Under the pieces are notes generated by a model. The model did no database searches. It was not told the DNA's origin and was given only the letters and a program-made list of their open reading frames with translations. A stretch of DNA of 64,000 bases from Nocardioides soli (GTDB lineage Bacteria; Actinomycetota; Actinomycetes; Propionibacteriales; Nocardioidaceae): positions 1 to 64,000 of the forward strand of contig NZ_JACHWR010000004.1 of the NCBI RefSeq assembly GCF_014191495.1. Direction: 5' to 3'. Shown here one piece after another: positions 51,307 through 60,062 of the stretch. Position 1 is the first letter of the stretch, and the number at the start of each line of letters is the position of its first letter. The position numbers and the translations under genes were made by a program.

Positions 51307-54300
51307 GTGAGGCGTTGGCGCTACCGGCCGCTGCAGGCCGCTGCCGTCGTGGCGCTGGCTGCCCTGATGACCGCGTGCGCGGCGTTCGCGCCCCTGTACT
51401 ACCGTGCGATGCAGCAGGCGCTCACCGAGATCACGATCGACAACGCACCGGTCCTCGACTCCAGCGTGCTGATCTCCGTGACGCCGTCGGACGAGTTCTC
51501 CTCCGCGCCGGTGCTGCCGCCCGAGGTGGTCGCGAACAAGCTCCCGGCCGAGGTCAGGTCGGACTTCCACGAGCCGATCCTGAGCTACAGCGGTCGCGCA
51601 GAAGTGCTGCCCGGCGAGCGCACCGATCCGGTGGGTGAGCTGGTCTGGCGCAGCGACCAGTGCGACCATCTCGAGTTCACCGCGGGCGCCTGTCCGACCG
51701 CGACCGGCGAGATCGCCGTCAGCCCGGCCGACGTCGACATCTTCGGGTTCGACGTCGGCGAGACGGTGCACGTGCCCGGGGCCGCGCAGCCTGACGGCCG
51801 CGCACCGGTGCTGGACCTGAAGGTCGTCGGCGTCTACCGCCAGGTGCCGTCGGACTACTGGTTCGGCCAGTCGATCACCGGTCGCTCCGGCGTGGTCTCG
51901 CTCGATCCGCCGCAGGTGATCCAGCACGACGTGTGGCTGACTCCGCGCGAGACGTTCGAGAGCGATGGCACCAGGCCCGACGCCCGTTCGTCGAGCGCCG
52001 GCTTCCTGATCGACCAGGTTGCCGTGGGGGTCGACCAGCTGCTCGAGCTCGGCCCGGTCATCGACGACCTCGCGCACGCCGAGCCGGAGCTCGGGGTCAC
52101 GCCCGCGAACGTGGTCTCCGGTCTGCCCGGCCTCGCCGACGACGTGCAGGGCCAGATCGATCAGTCTCGGGTGACGGTCCCGCTGCTGATGGCCCAGCTG
52201 TGCCTGCTTGCGGTCGTCGTGCTCTGGCTCGTGCTGCTGGCGATCACCGAGCAGCGCCGGCCCGAGGTGGCGCTCGCCCGGCTCCGTGGTCGTGGGCGGC
52301 GGGGCGCACGCTGGCTGCTGCTGGCCGAGCTGTTGCCGATCACGTTGCTCGCGCTGGTGCCGGGTGCCGTGCTCGCCGTGCTCGCCAACTGGTTCGCCCG
52401 CCGCGTGCTGCTGCCGGGGAGTGTGCCGTTTGAGCTCGGCTGGCCGTTTCTCGCCGCGCTCGTGCTCGCCGGGATCGTGCTCGCGGGCGTGACCGCGATG
52501 GCCGTCAGCCGGGTCGCTCGCGAGCCCGTGGAGCGGCTGCTGCGCCGGGTGCCGCCGCGCACTTCAGGCTGGGCACTCGGGGCGACGGAGGCCGTGATCA
52601 TCGCCGGCGCCGGCGGCATCGTCGTCGTGTTCGCGACCGGGGGGCTCGACGGACCGATCGCGCTGGCCGCGCCCGGCCTGCTCGCCATCGTGGTCGGCCT
52701 CGTACTCGCCCACCTCACGACGCCGACCGCCGCCCTCCTCGGCCGACGCCGGCTGCGTCGGGGAACGGTGCGTGCAGGGGTCAGCCTGCTCGACGCGGCG
52801 CGGAGCCCGGCGACCCGGCGCATCATCGCGATCGTCACCCTCGCCTCGGCGCTTGCGGTCTTCTCCGCCGACGCCCTGGTCGTCGGCGGGCGCAACCGGG
52901 TGACCGCGGCCCAGCAGGAGGCGGGCGCCGCCCGCGTCGTCGAGGTCCGCGGGAACGAGCTGGCCGAGTTGCGTGCGGCCATCGACGAGGTGGACCCCGA
53001 CGGGAAGCAGCTGACGCCGGTGGTGCGCGTGCTGCCGCCCGGTGAACAGGCGATCGGGACGCTGGCGGTGGTGGCGTCGTCCTTCCGCGACATCGCGCTC
53101 TTCCCCGGCGGCACGGCGTCCGAGGCCGTGTGGGGCAAGCTCACCCCGCCGGACGTGGAGCCGATCGACCTGGTCGCCGACGAGCTGAGCCTCGATGTCG
53201 ATGACTCGACGCTCGTCTCCCATCGGACCGACGGCGAGTCGCACCCGGTGACCATCGGCCTGGACCTGGTCAACCGGCGGGGCGAGACCCTGCACACCAC
53301 CTTCGGGGTGCTGCCGGAAGGGCCGGCCGATCACCGCAGGTTCACCCAGCGGGTCAGCTGCACGGAGGGCTGTCACGTCACGGGGGTCTGGGCCAGCACG
53401 TTGCCGAGCGCATCGCTCGAAGGCGCTGTGACCCTGCGCAACCTCACCCAGCGACCGTCGGGGGAGGTCGTGCCACTCGGGCCTGCCGACGAGTGGACGC
53501 CGTACGACGTGCGCGAGGACGGCACGGTCACGCCGTCCTCGAACACTCCCGACGACCTCACCGTCACCTTCGACGGCCGGGGCGCGACCCCGATGACCAT
53601 GCAGCAGCGCTGGCTCCCAACCATCGTCCCAGCGCTGGTGGCGGGTCCGCTGCCGCCGAGCGCGGTGGGCAACCGCTTTCAGCTGGCCGGGCTCGACGGC
53701 GAGCTCCAGCAGGCCGCGCAGGTCGGCACGTTGCCCCGGGTGCCGGCGTCGCCCGCGAACACGTTCGTCGCCGACCTCGACTCCCTGCAGCGCGGCCACT
53801 CGGTGCTCGCGACCGATCAGCTCGAGATCTGGTTCGCCGACGACGACCCGGCGCTGCTCGACCGGGTGCGTACCGCGCTTGATGAGCAGGGGCTGGCGAT
53901 CTCCTCGACCACCACGCTCGCCGACGTACGCCGCGGCTACGACGCCTCGGCCGCGGCCTGGAGCCTCCAGCTCGCGGCCGTGGTCGGTGGGGTGGCCCTG
54001 CTGATCGCACTGCTCGTGCTGGTGGTCAGCGCCGTCAGCGGGTGGCGCTTCCGCACCCGTGACTTCGCGGCCCTGCGGATGAGCGGCGTCCCGCGAGCCT
54101 CGATCCGGGCGATGGCGGTCGCGGCCCAGCTCCCCGCCGTGCTGGTCGGCGTCGTCGCCGGTGGCATCTCGGGTGTGGTGGGTGCTCAGCTCGCGATGCC
54201 GATCGTGCCGCTCTTCGCCACCGCGCCCGAGGTCTCGACGCTCGACCTCGACACCGCCTGGTGGGCGGTACTGGTCGCGGTGCTCGCCGCGCTCGCGGTG

Positions 54301-54378
54301 CTGGGGACCGGCAGCGTGCTCATCGGCCGGGCCCTGGCGGCGCGGTCGGAGCTGCGACGACTGCGGGAGACGCTGTGA
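51307..54378 (+). CDS. large FtsX-type ABC permease (fused double domain)
   Basis: A 1023-aa membrane protein with about 10 helices. One N-terminal helix is followed by a ~270-aa extracytoplasmic region; then six helices (about 290-525), a ~380-aa extracytoplasmic region, and three C-terminal helices with VSGWRFRTRDFAALRMSGV, a FtsX/MacB-like coupling motif. It corresponds to two FtsX permeases in one chain. It is followed without a gap by two ATPases. MacB-like mechanotransmission (lipoprotein or peptide release) is more likely than simple transport. GTG start. Confidence 0.85.
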   Translation: MRRWRYRPLQAAAVVALAALMTACAAFAPLYYRAMQQALTEITIDNAPVLDSSVLISVTPSDEFSSAPVLPPEVVANKLPAEVRSDFHEPILSYSGRAEVLPGERTDPVGELVWRSDQCDHLEFTAGACPTATGEIAVSPADVDIFGFDVGETVHVPGAAQPDGRAPVLDLKVVGVYRQVPSDYWFGQSITGRSGVVSLDPPQVIQHDVWLTPRETFESDGTRPDARSSSAGFLIDQVAVGVDQLLELGPVIDDLAHAEPELGVTPANVVSGLPGLADDVQGQIDQSRVTVPLLMAQLCLLAVVVLWLVLLAITEQRRPEVALARLRGRGRRGARWLLLAELLPITLLALVPGAVLAVLANWFARRVLLPGSVPFELGWPFLAALVLAGIVLAGVTAMAVSRVAREPVERLLRRVPPRTSGWALGATEAVIIAGAGGIVVVFATGGLDGPIALAAPGLLAIVVGLVLAHLTTPTAALLGRRRLRRGTVRAGVSLLDAARSPATRRIIAIVTLASALAVFSADALVVGGRNRVTAAQQEAGAARVVEVRGNELAELRAAIDEVDPDGKQLTPVVRVLPPGEQAIGTLAVVASSFRDIALFPGGTASEAVWGKLTPPDVEPIDLVADELSLDVDDSTLVSHRTDGESHPVTIGLDLVNRRGETLHTTFGVLPEGPADHRRFTQRVSCTEGCHVTGVWASTLPSASLEGAVTLRNLTQRPSGEVVPLGPADEWTPYDVREDGTVTPSSNTPDDLTVTFDGRGATPMTMQQRWLPTIVPALVAGPLPPSAVGNRFQLAGLDGELQQAAQVGTLPRVPASPANTFVADLDSLQRGHSVLATDQLEIWFADDDPALLDRVRTALDEQGLAISSTTTLADVRRGYDASAAAWSLQLAAVVGGVALLIALLVLVVSAVSGWRFRTRDFAALRMSGVPRASIRAMAVAAQLPAVLVGVVAGGISGVVGAQLAMPIVPLFATAPEVSTLDLDTAWWAVLVAVLAALAVLGTGSVLIGRALAARSELRRLRETL

Positions 54379-55247
54379 CCGATTTGGGGACCGCTCGTGC
54401 CACCGCCACCGGGCTGCGGGTCAGCACCCAGCGCCTGGTGCACATCTACCGCTCCGAGGGCCACGAGGTGGCCGCGCTGTCCGGGGTCGACCTCGAGGTG
54501 GGCGCGGGGGAGATGGTCGGCCTTCTCGGGCCGTCCGGCGCGGGGAAGTCGACGCTGCTCAGCCTGCTGGCGGGCGTGTTCCGGCCCAGTGCCGGCAAGG
54601 TGTTCGTGGGGCCGGTCGAGCTCTCCGCGGCCCGCGACCGCCAGCTCGACGAGCTGCGCGCACTCGAGGTCTCCCTGATGCTCCAGGGCGCGGGCCGCAA
54701 CCTGCTGCCGTACTTCACGCCGCTCGAGAACGTCCGCTTCGCCCAAGGGGTGGCGCGTCAGTCCGGAAAAGACCTGCCCGAACCCGAGGAGGTGCTCGCC
54801 GGCGTCGGCCTGGTCGCCGAGGCGGAGCGGCCGCTGTCCGAGCTCAGCCCCGGCCACCTCCAGTTGGCCGCGCTCGCGGTCGCGATGGCGCCGCGGCCGG
54901 GGCTGCTGCTCGCCGACGAGCCGACCAGCCAGCTCGAGCATCGCGCCCGCGACCTCGTCCTCGAGCGGATGGCCGCCCTCAACCGGGAGCTCGGCACCAC
55001 GGTGGTGCTGGTCACCCACGACCCGGACGTCGCGGCGTTCCTGCCGCGCACGATCACGATCCGCGACGGCCGCGTGGGCGGGGAGGGCCGCAGCGGCGAG
55101 GAGTACGCCGTGGTCACGCCCGACGGCTTCCTGCCGCTCCCGCTGCACGTCCGCGACGAGCTGCTGCCGGGCACGCTCGTGCGGTTCCACCTGCTCGAGG
55201 ACGGGAGCTACACGCTGCTCCGGGAGGAGGGTGGGACCGATGCATGA
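54375..55247 (+). CDS. ABC ATPase with degenerate signature motif
   Basis: A 290-aa ATPase. Walker A GPSGAGKST, Walker B GLLLADEPTSQLE and VTHDPDVAAF are intact, but the signature is LSPGHLQ instead of LSGGQ. The C-terminal ~45 residues (VVTPDGFLPLPLHVRDELLP on) form an extra domain. The GTG overlaps the permease stop (GTGA). It may be the catalytically weak half of an asymmetric ATPase dimer with the next gene product. Confidence 0.85.
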   Translation: MTDLGTARATATGLRVSTQRLVHIYRSEGHEVAALSGVDLEVGAGEMVGLLGPSGAGKSTLLSLLAGVFRPSAGKVFVGPVELSAARDRQLDELRALEVSLMLQGAGRNLLPYFTPLENVRFAQGVARQSGKDLPEPEEVLAGVGLVAEAERPLSELSPGHLQLAALAVAMAPRPGLLLADEPTSQLEHRARDLVLERMAALNRELGTTVVLVTHDPDVAAFLPRTITIRDGRVGGEGRSGEEYAVVTPDGFLPLPLHVRDELLPGTLVRFHLLEDGSYTLLREEGGTDA

Positions 55248-55923
55248 GCTGGTGGCCCGAGGTCTCGAGGTCCGCTACGGCGCCGGCGAGGCCCAGATCG
55301 TCGCGCTGCGCGACGTCGACCTGATGGTGCAGCCCGGCCAGCTGCTGGCCGTCACCGGCCCGTCCGGCGCCGGCAAGTCCACGCTGCTGTGGGCGCTGGC
55401 CGGCGCGGTGCCGCCGAGCGAGGGCACGGTCGGCCTCGCGGGCACCGGGCTGACCGACCGGACCCAGGCCGCCGCCCTGGGCGTGGCGATCGTGCCGCAG
55501 GGCAACGGGCTGGCGTCCTCGCTGACGGCGGCCGAGAACGTCGTCGTCCCGCTGCTCACCGCCGGGGTGGCGGCCGACGAGGCCTTCCGTCGTACCGCCA
55601 GCGCGCTCGCCCTGGTCGGCCTCGAGGAGAGCGGCAACCACCTGATCGAGGAGCTCTCCGGCGGTCAGCAGCAGCGGGTCGCGCTGGCGCGGGCCTTCGC
55701 CGCGCAGGCGACCGTGCTGCTCGCCGACGAGCCCACGAGCGACCTCGACGCCGCCAACCGTGAGCGGGTCATGTCGGCGCTGCGCGCCGAGGCGCAGCGC
55801 GGCGCCGTCGTCGTGATGGCCACCCACGACCCGGAGGCCGCGGAGCAGACCGACGGCGAGCTGCATCTCGACGAGGGCGTCGCGACCTGGCGACGTCCGC
55901 TCGGGCAGCCGGTGCGCCGCTGA
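55240..55923 (+). CDS. ABC ATPase (LolD/MacB-like)
   Basis: A 227-aa ATPase with full motifs: GPSGAGKST, signature LSGGQQQRVALA, Walker B VLLADEPTSDLD, MATHDPEAA. It overlaps the previous gene by 8 bases. It would dimerise with the degenerate ATPase to drive the FtsX-type permease. Confidence 0.88.
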   Translation: MHELVARGLEVRYGAGEAQIVALRDVDLMVQPGQLLAVTGPSGAGKSTLLWALAGAVPPSEGTVGLAGTGLTDRTQAAALGVAIVPQGNGLASSLTAAENVVVPLLTAGVAADEAFRRTASALALVGLEESGNHLIEELSGGQQQRVALARAFAAQATVLLADEPTSDLDAANRERVMSALRAEAQRGAVVVMATHDPEAAEQTDGELHLDEGVATWRRPLGQPVRR

Positions 55924-55938
55924 CGGACACGTCCGTCA

Positions 55939-56304
55939 CTACGAGGCGGGAGCCTCCGCCACGGGGTCCGTACACTCCAGCACCGGGTCGTCCCGGTCGG
56001 ACAGGTCGACCTCGCAGGACTGCGGCCGGCCGTCGATGACCCAGATGGGGGAGTCGCCGAGCGGCGCGCTCCACTCCGTGATCTCGAAGTCGTACTTCGC
56101 CTCGATCGCCTGCCGGGTCGACTCCTGCTGGTCGCGAGAGACCTGCCCGATCAGCGGGTAGGACAGCAGCGTCGCCACGGCGGCCAGCACCAGCAGCAGT
56201 ACCCCGATGCGGCTCCGGTGCAGCGCGAAGGCGCCCACGCTGAGCGCGAGGAGCAGGAAGCCGGCCACGATCGTGGACAGCAGCTGGATCTCGGTCTGGG
56301 TCAT
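55939..56304 (-). CDS. hypothetical membrane protein (121 aa)
   Basis: Two membrane helices (about 8-27 and 34-51) are followed by an extracytoplasmic or cytoplasmic tail with a Cys pair (PQSCEVDLSD and VLECTDP) that could form a disulfide. The start is ATG 56304 (MTQTEIQLL). No family recognised. It is divergent from the MMPL gene; the 175-base gap between them is GC-rich and shows no clear signal. Confidence 0.6.
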   Translation of the reverse strand: MTQTEIQLLSTIVAGFLLLALSVGAFALHRSRIGVLLLVLAAVATLLSYPLIGQVSRDQQESTRQAIEAKYDFEITEWSAPLGDSPIWVIDGRPQSCEVDLSDRDDPVLECTDPVAEAPAS

Positions 56305-56479
56305 CGGGAGAAACCGTACCCAGCCGCGTGCCGCGAGCCGCCGCCGACCCGCCAGCCGCCGCCCATCACCGCCAGCCACCGCGCCTCAAGCCAGCTCCCA
56401 GCCGGTCCCAAGTGGTCGGGGTCAGAGTCCTGCCACCAGATCAGCTCGACCTCGGTCCATCTCTGACGGGAGCACCACC

Positions 56480-58621
56480 GTGTCTCGCATCCTCTACCGC
56501 CTCGGCCACCACACCGCGGCGCACCCCTGGCGGACGATCTTCGCCTGGCTCGCCGTGGTCATGGTGGCCTTCGGGCTCGCGAACGCCGTCGGCGGCACCA
56601 CCCGGGACGACTACGACATCCCCGACGCCCGTGCCCAGGCGGGCATCGAGCAGCTGCGTGCCCACCTCCCCGACGGCGGCGGCGCGTCGGCGCAGGTCGT
56701 CGTCCACGACCGCGAGGGCGATCCGCTGTCGGCCGCGGACCTGGACGGGCTCGTCCAGCGGCTCGGCGCCCTCGACCACGTCAGCTCGGTGAGCCCGCCC
56801 CGGCTCTCCGCGGACACCGCGACCGCCCTGGTGACCGTGTCCTACGACGTACCGGTGACCGACCCCGACGTCGTGGGCACGAACGGCTACCAGCCGCTCG
56901 AGGACGCCGTGGCGCCGCTGCGCGACGCCGGGCTCCAGGCGGAGCTGGGTGGCGAGCTCCCCGGCGGCGCCGAGTCCCAGATGAAGGGCACCGGCGAGCT
57001 CGCCGGCGTGCTCGCGGCACTCGCCCTCCTGGTGATCGCCTTCGGCTCGGTCGTGGCCGCCGGCCTTCCGCTGCTGGTGGCACTGATGGGCCTCGCCGTC
57101 GGCTCGGCGGGCGTGACCCTCCTCGCCGCGACGATGGACGTCTCGACCGCCGCGCCCACGGTGGCCACGATGGTCGGCCTCGGCGTGGGCATCGACTACG
57201 CGCTGCTGATCGTCACCCGTCACGTGGAGTTCCTCGGCCAGGGCCATGACAGGCGGGAGGCGGCCGGACGCGCGCTGGAGACCGCCGGGCGCGCGGTCGT
57301 GTTCGCCTCGTTGACCGTCCTCATCTCGCTCCTGGGGCTCCGGCTCGGCGGGCTCCCGGTCTACTCGACGTTCGGTTACGCCACCGCGATCGCCGTCGTC
57401 TCGGTGCTCGCCGCCGCGCTCACCCTCGTGCCGGCGCTGTGCGGGCTGGCCGGCCGTCGCCTGATGCCCCGCCGCGCCCGGACGGCCGAGGGGGCCGGCG
57501 CGCTCCGCGTGCAGCGGACGCCGCTCACCGCCCGCTGGGCGGCGCGCGTCGTCCGGCGCCCGGTCGCCTTCGGGCTGGCCGCGCTGGTGTTCCTGCTGTT
57601 CCTGGCCGCGCCCGTGCTCGGCATGCGCACCTGGCCGCAGGACGGCAGCAGCGCGAGCCCGGAGACCTCCCAGCGCAAGGCGTACGACCTGATCGACACC
57701 GAGTTCGGCCCCGGCGCGAACGGGCCGTTCACCGTCGTCGTCGACGCCACCCGCGCCGACCCGCAGGCGATCGCCGACCAGGTCGCCGGGCACCCCGGCA
57801 TCGCGGGCGTCACGACGCCGATGCTGACGCCCGACGGCGCGCTCGGCGTCTTCGACGCCGAGCCGTCGACCGGGCCCGCCGACGAGCGCACCTCCGAGCT
57901 GGTCACGGCGCTGCGCGCCGACCTGCCCGAGGGCGTCGAGGTCACCGGCACGACCCCGCTCTTCGCGGACATCTCCGGGATGCTGTCGGAGCGGCTGTGG
58001 CTGGTCGTCGGGTTCGTGGTCTCCGTGTCGGTGCTGCTGCTGGCGATGATGTTCCGCTCGGTCGTGGTCCCGGTGAAGGCGGCCGTGATGAACCTGCTGT
58101 CGATCACCGCGTCGTACGGCGTCCTCACCGCGGTCTTCCAGTGGGGCTGGGGCGGCAGCCTGCTGGGCATCGACCACGCGGTCGCGGTGTCGAGCTGGAT
58201 CCCGATCCTGAACTTCGCGATCCTGTTCGGGCTCTCGATGGACTACGAGGTCTTCCTGCTCTCCCGGATCCGGGAGTTCTGGCTGCGCACCGGTGACGCC
58301 ACGGCCAGCGTCGAGCGCGGCCTGGCCGCCACCGGCCGGGTAATCTCGTCGGCTGCGGCGATCATGGTCGTGGTGTTCCTCGGCTTCTCGACCGAGGCCG
58401 ACACGGTCGTCAAGCAGCTCGGCTTCGGCATGGCGGTGGCGATCGTGCTGGACGCCACCGTCGTCCGGATGGTGCTGGTGCCGGCCACGATGACGCTGCT
58501 CGGCCGCTGGAACTGGTGGCTGCCGGCCTGGCTCGACCGCCTGCTGCCCACCATCGAGGCAGAGCGGCATGGCGCCGACGAGCCGCGGACCGAGCGTGAG
58601 CCCGACAGGGTCGGTGCCTGA
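56480..58621 (+). CDS. MMPL/RND-family transporter
   Basis: A 713-aa RND permease with 12 helices in two halves. TM1 (20-40) is followed by a periplasmic-type loop (to ~185) and helices 2-6. A second loop follows (~405-520), then helices 8-12. It has the family features VGLGVGIDYALLIVTRH (TM4) and FGLSMDYEVFLLSRIRE (TM10). MmpL-type proteins export lipids or small molecules with proton motive force. GTG start with GGGAG as RBS. Confidence 0.88.
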   Translation: MSRILYRLGHHTAAHPWRTIFAWLAVVMVAFGLANAVGGTTRDDYDIPDARAQAGIEQLRAHLPDGGGASAQVVVHDREGDPLSAADLDGLVQRLGALDHVSSVSPPRLSADTATALVTVSYDVPVTDPDVVGTNGYQPLEDAVAPLRDAGLQAELGGELPGGAESQMKGTGELAGVLAALALLVIAFGSVVAAGLPLLVALMGLAVGSAGVTLLAATMDVSTAAPTVATMVGLGVGIDYALLIVTRHVEFLGQGHDRREAAGRALETAGRAVVFASLTVLISLLGLRLGGLPVYSTFGYATAIAVVSVLAAALTLVPALCGLAGRRLMPRRARTAEGAGALRVQRTPLTARWAARVVRRPVAFGLAALVFLLFLAAPVLGMRTWPQDGSSASPETSQRKAYDLIDTEFGPGANGPFTVVVDATRADPQAIADQVAGHPGIAGVTTPMLTPDGALGVFDAEPSTGPADERTSELVTALRADLPEGVEVTGTTPLFADISGMLSERLWLVVGFVVSVSVLLLAMMFRSVVVPVKAAVMNLLSITASYGVLTAVFQWGWGGSLLGIDHAVAVSSWIPILNFAILFGLSMDYEVFLLSRIREFWLRTGDATASVERGLAATGRVISSAAAIMVVVFLGFSTEADTVVKQLGFGMAVAIVLDATVVRMVLVPATMTLLGRWNWWLPAWLDRLLPTIEAERHGADEPRTEREPDRVGA

Positions 58622-58622
58622 G

Positions 58623-59348
58623 ATGGCGACGACCAGCCCGACCTGGCCGCGGCAGCTGCGGCTGCCCGGCCAGGTCGCGGCCCCGGACGGACCGATCGAC
58701 ATGCAGATGATGTACGTCATGCACCACGCCTTCCGGCGCGACCTGGACCTGTTCGTCGCCGCGGTCCGCACCACCCCGGTCGGCGAGCGCGCGACCTGGG
58801 GGCTGCTCGCGCACCGGTGGGAGCTCTTCGCCGAGGTCCTGCACGAGCACCACACCGTCGAGGACGTCGGCATCTGGCCGGCACTCGAGCGTCTCGGTAC
58901 GCCGGAGGACGCCACGGTGCTCGCGGCGATGGAGGCCGAGCACGACGAGATCGACCCGCTGCTCGAGGGCTGCGGCACCGGCTTCCAGCGCCTCGCCCAC
59001 GGAACCGCTCGGAGGTCCGTGGAGGACACCCGCGCCGCCCTCGCGGTCCGGGTGAGCGCCGCCCGCGAGTCCCTGCGCCGGCACCTGGCGCACGAGGAGA
59101 CCGAGGCGATCGCGATCATCCAGCGGCTGCTGACGGTCGCGGACTTCGCCCGCATCGAGCAGGAGGCCGGCCCCGACCTCGGCCTCGCCAAGGTGGCCCG
59201 GATCGTCCCCTGGGCGGCGTACGGCGTCCCGCGCGAGGCCCTCGACCGGATCTTCGCGCAGCCGGGCGGACGTGGCACCCGGATGATCTGGCGGTGCACC
59301 CGGCGCCGCTTCGCCCGGGTGCATGCCCGCACCTTCCGCTACGTGTGA
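58623..59348 (+). CDS. hemerythrin-like domain protein
   Basis: A 241-aa protein with the HHE-type metal ligands spread over a four-helix bundle: MMYVMHHAFRRDLDLF, HEHHTVEDVGIWPAL, MEAEHDEID and RHLAHEETEAIAIIQ. This pattern fits a diiron hemerythrin-like domain (O2, NO or iron sensing). The C-terminal ~60 residues form an additional helical part rich in Arg. It follows the MMPL gene by one base, so they are probably co-transcribed. Confidence 0.82.
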   Translation: MATTSPTWPRQLRLPGQVAAPDGPIDMQMMYVMHHAFRRDLDLFVAAVRTTPVGERATWGLLAHRWELFAEVLHEHHTVEDVGIWPALERLGTPEDATVLAAMEAEHDEIDPLLEGCGTGFQRLAHGTARRSVEDTRAALAVRVSAARESLRRHLAHEETEAIAIIQRLLTVADFARIEQEAGPDLGLAKVARIVPWAAYGVPREALDRIFAQPGGRGTRMIWRCTRRRFARVHARTFRYV

Positions 59349-59396
59349 GCGGTGTGGTCGAGGAGAGGCGCACCTGCCCGTGGTGGGGATCCCGGT

Positions 59397-59990
59397 GGTT
59401 GAGGAAGGCGCGCTAGCTGCCTGCGCCTACGGTGGTTGAGGAAGGCGCGCTGGCGCCTGGGACGTGGCGGTGGTTGAGGAAGGCGCGCTAGCGCCTGTCT
59501 CGAAACCACCTGGTCCGGGTCGGGGGAGTGTCGGCACTGGGTCGCGTTCGTGGTGGTTTCGAGACGGTTGCTAGCGCAACCTCCTCAACCATCGTCCTCA
59601 TCGGGCACGGTGGTTGAGGAAGGCGTGCTGGCGCCTGTCTCGAAACCACCCCGCTCACGCCAACGACCCCCGCAGCCTCCAACCCCGCACGGACACGTCG
59701 ACCGGCACCGGTGGTTTCGAGACGGTTGCTAGCGCAACCTCCTCAACCATCGTCCTCGTCGGGCACGGTGGTTGAGGAAGGCGTGCTGGCGCCTGTCTCG
59801 AAACCACCCCGCTCACGCCAACGACCCCCGCAGCCTCCAACCCCGCACGGACACGTCGACTGGCACCGGTGGTTTCGAGACGGTTGCTAGCGCAACCTCC
59901 TCAACCATCGTCCTCGTCGGGCACGGCGGCTGAGGAGGTTGCGCCTACGGTGGTTGAGGAAGGCGCGCTGGCGCCTGTCTCGAAACCACC
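59397..59990. repeat. REP-like array with 158-bp tandem period
   Basis: Three units begin at 59552, 59710 and 59868. Each pairs GGTGGTTTCGAGAC-core GGTTGC/GCAACC with a GGTGGTTGAGGAAGGCG unit (core GGCG/GCGCC-type), and the first two carry a ~55-base spacer (CCGCTCACGCCAACGACCCC...). Flanking copies lie at 59397-59510 and 59950-59990. No gene is seen between 59349 and 60062. Confidence 0.9.
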
Positions 59991-60062
59991 AGTCCGACCG
60001 CCGGACTCTTCGGCGGCCAGCAGGTGAAACCCGCAGCTCCGCACGACCCGGCCGCGGCGGAC

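Noticed and set aside
56207..56479. 91-codon N-terminal extension of the MMPL transporter
   Set aside because: The extension is Arg/Pro/Ser-rich and overlaps the divergent gene's promoter; the family starts directly at the first helix, where GTG 56480 has an RBS.
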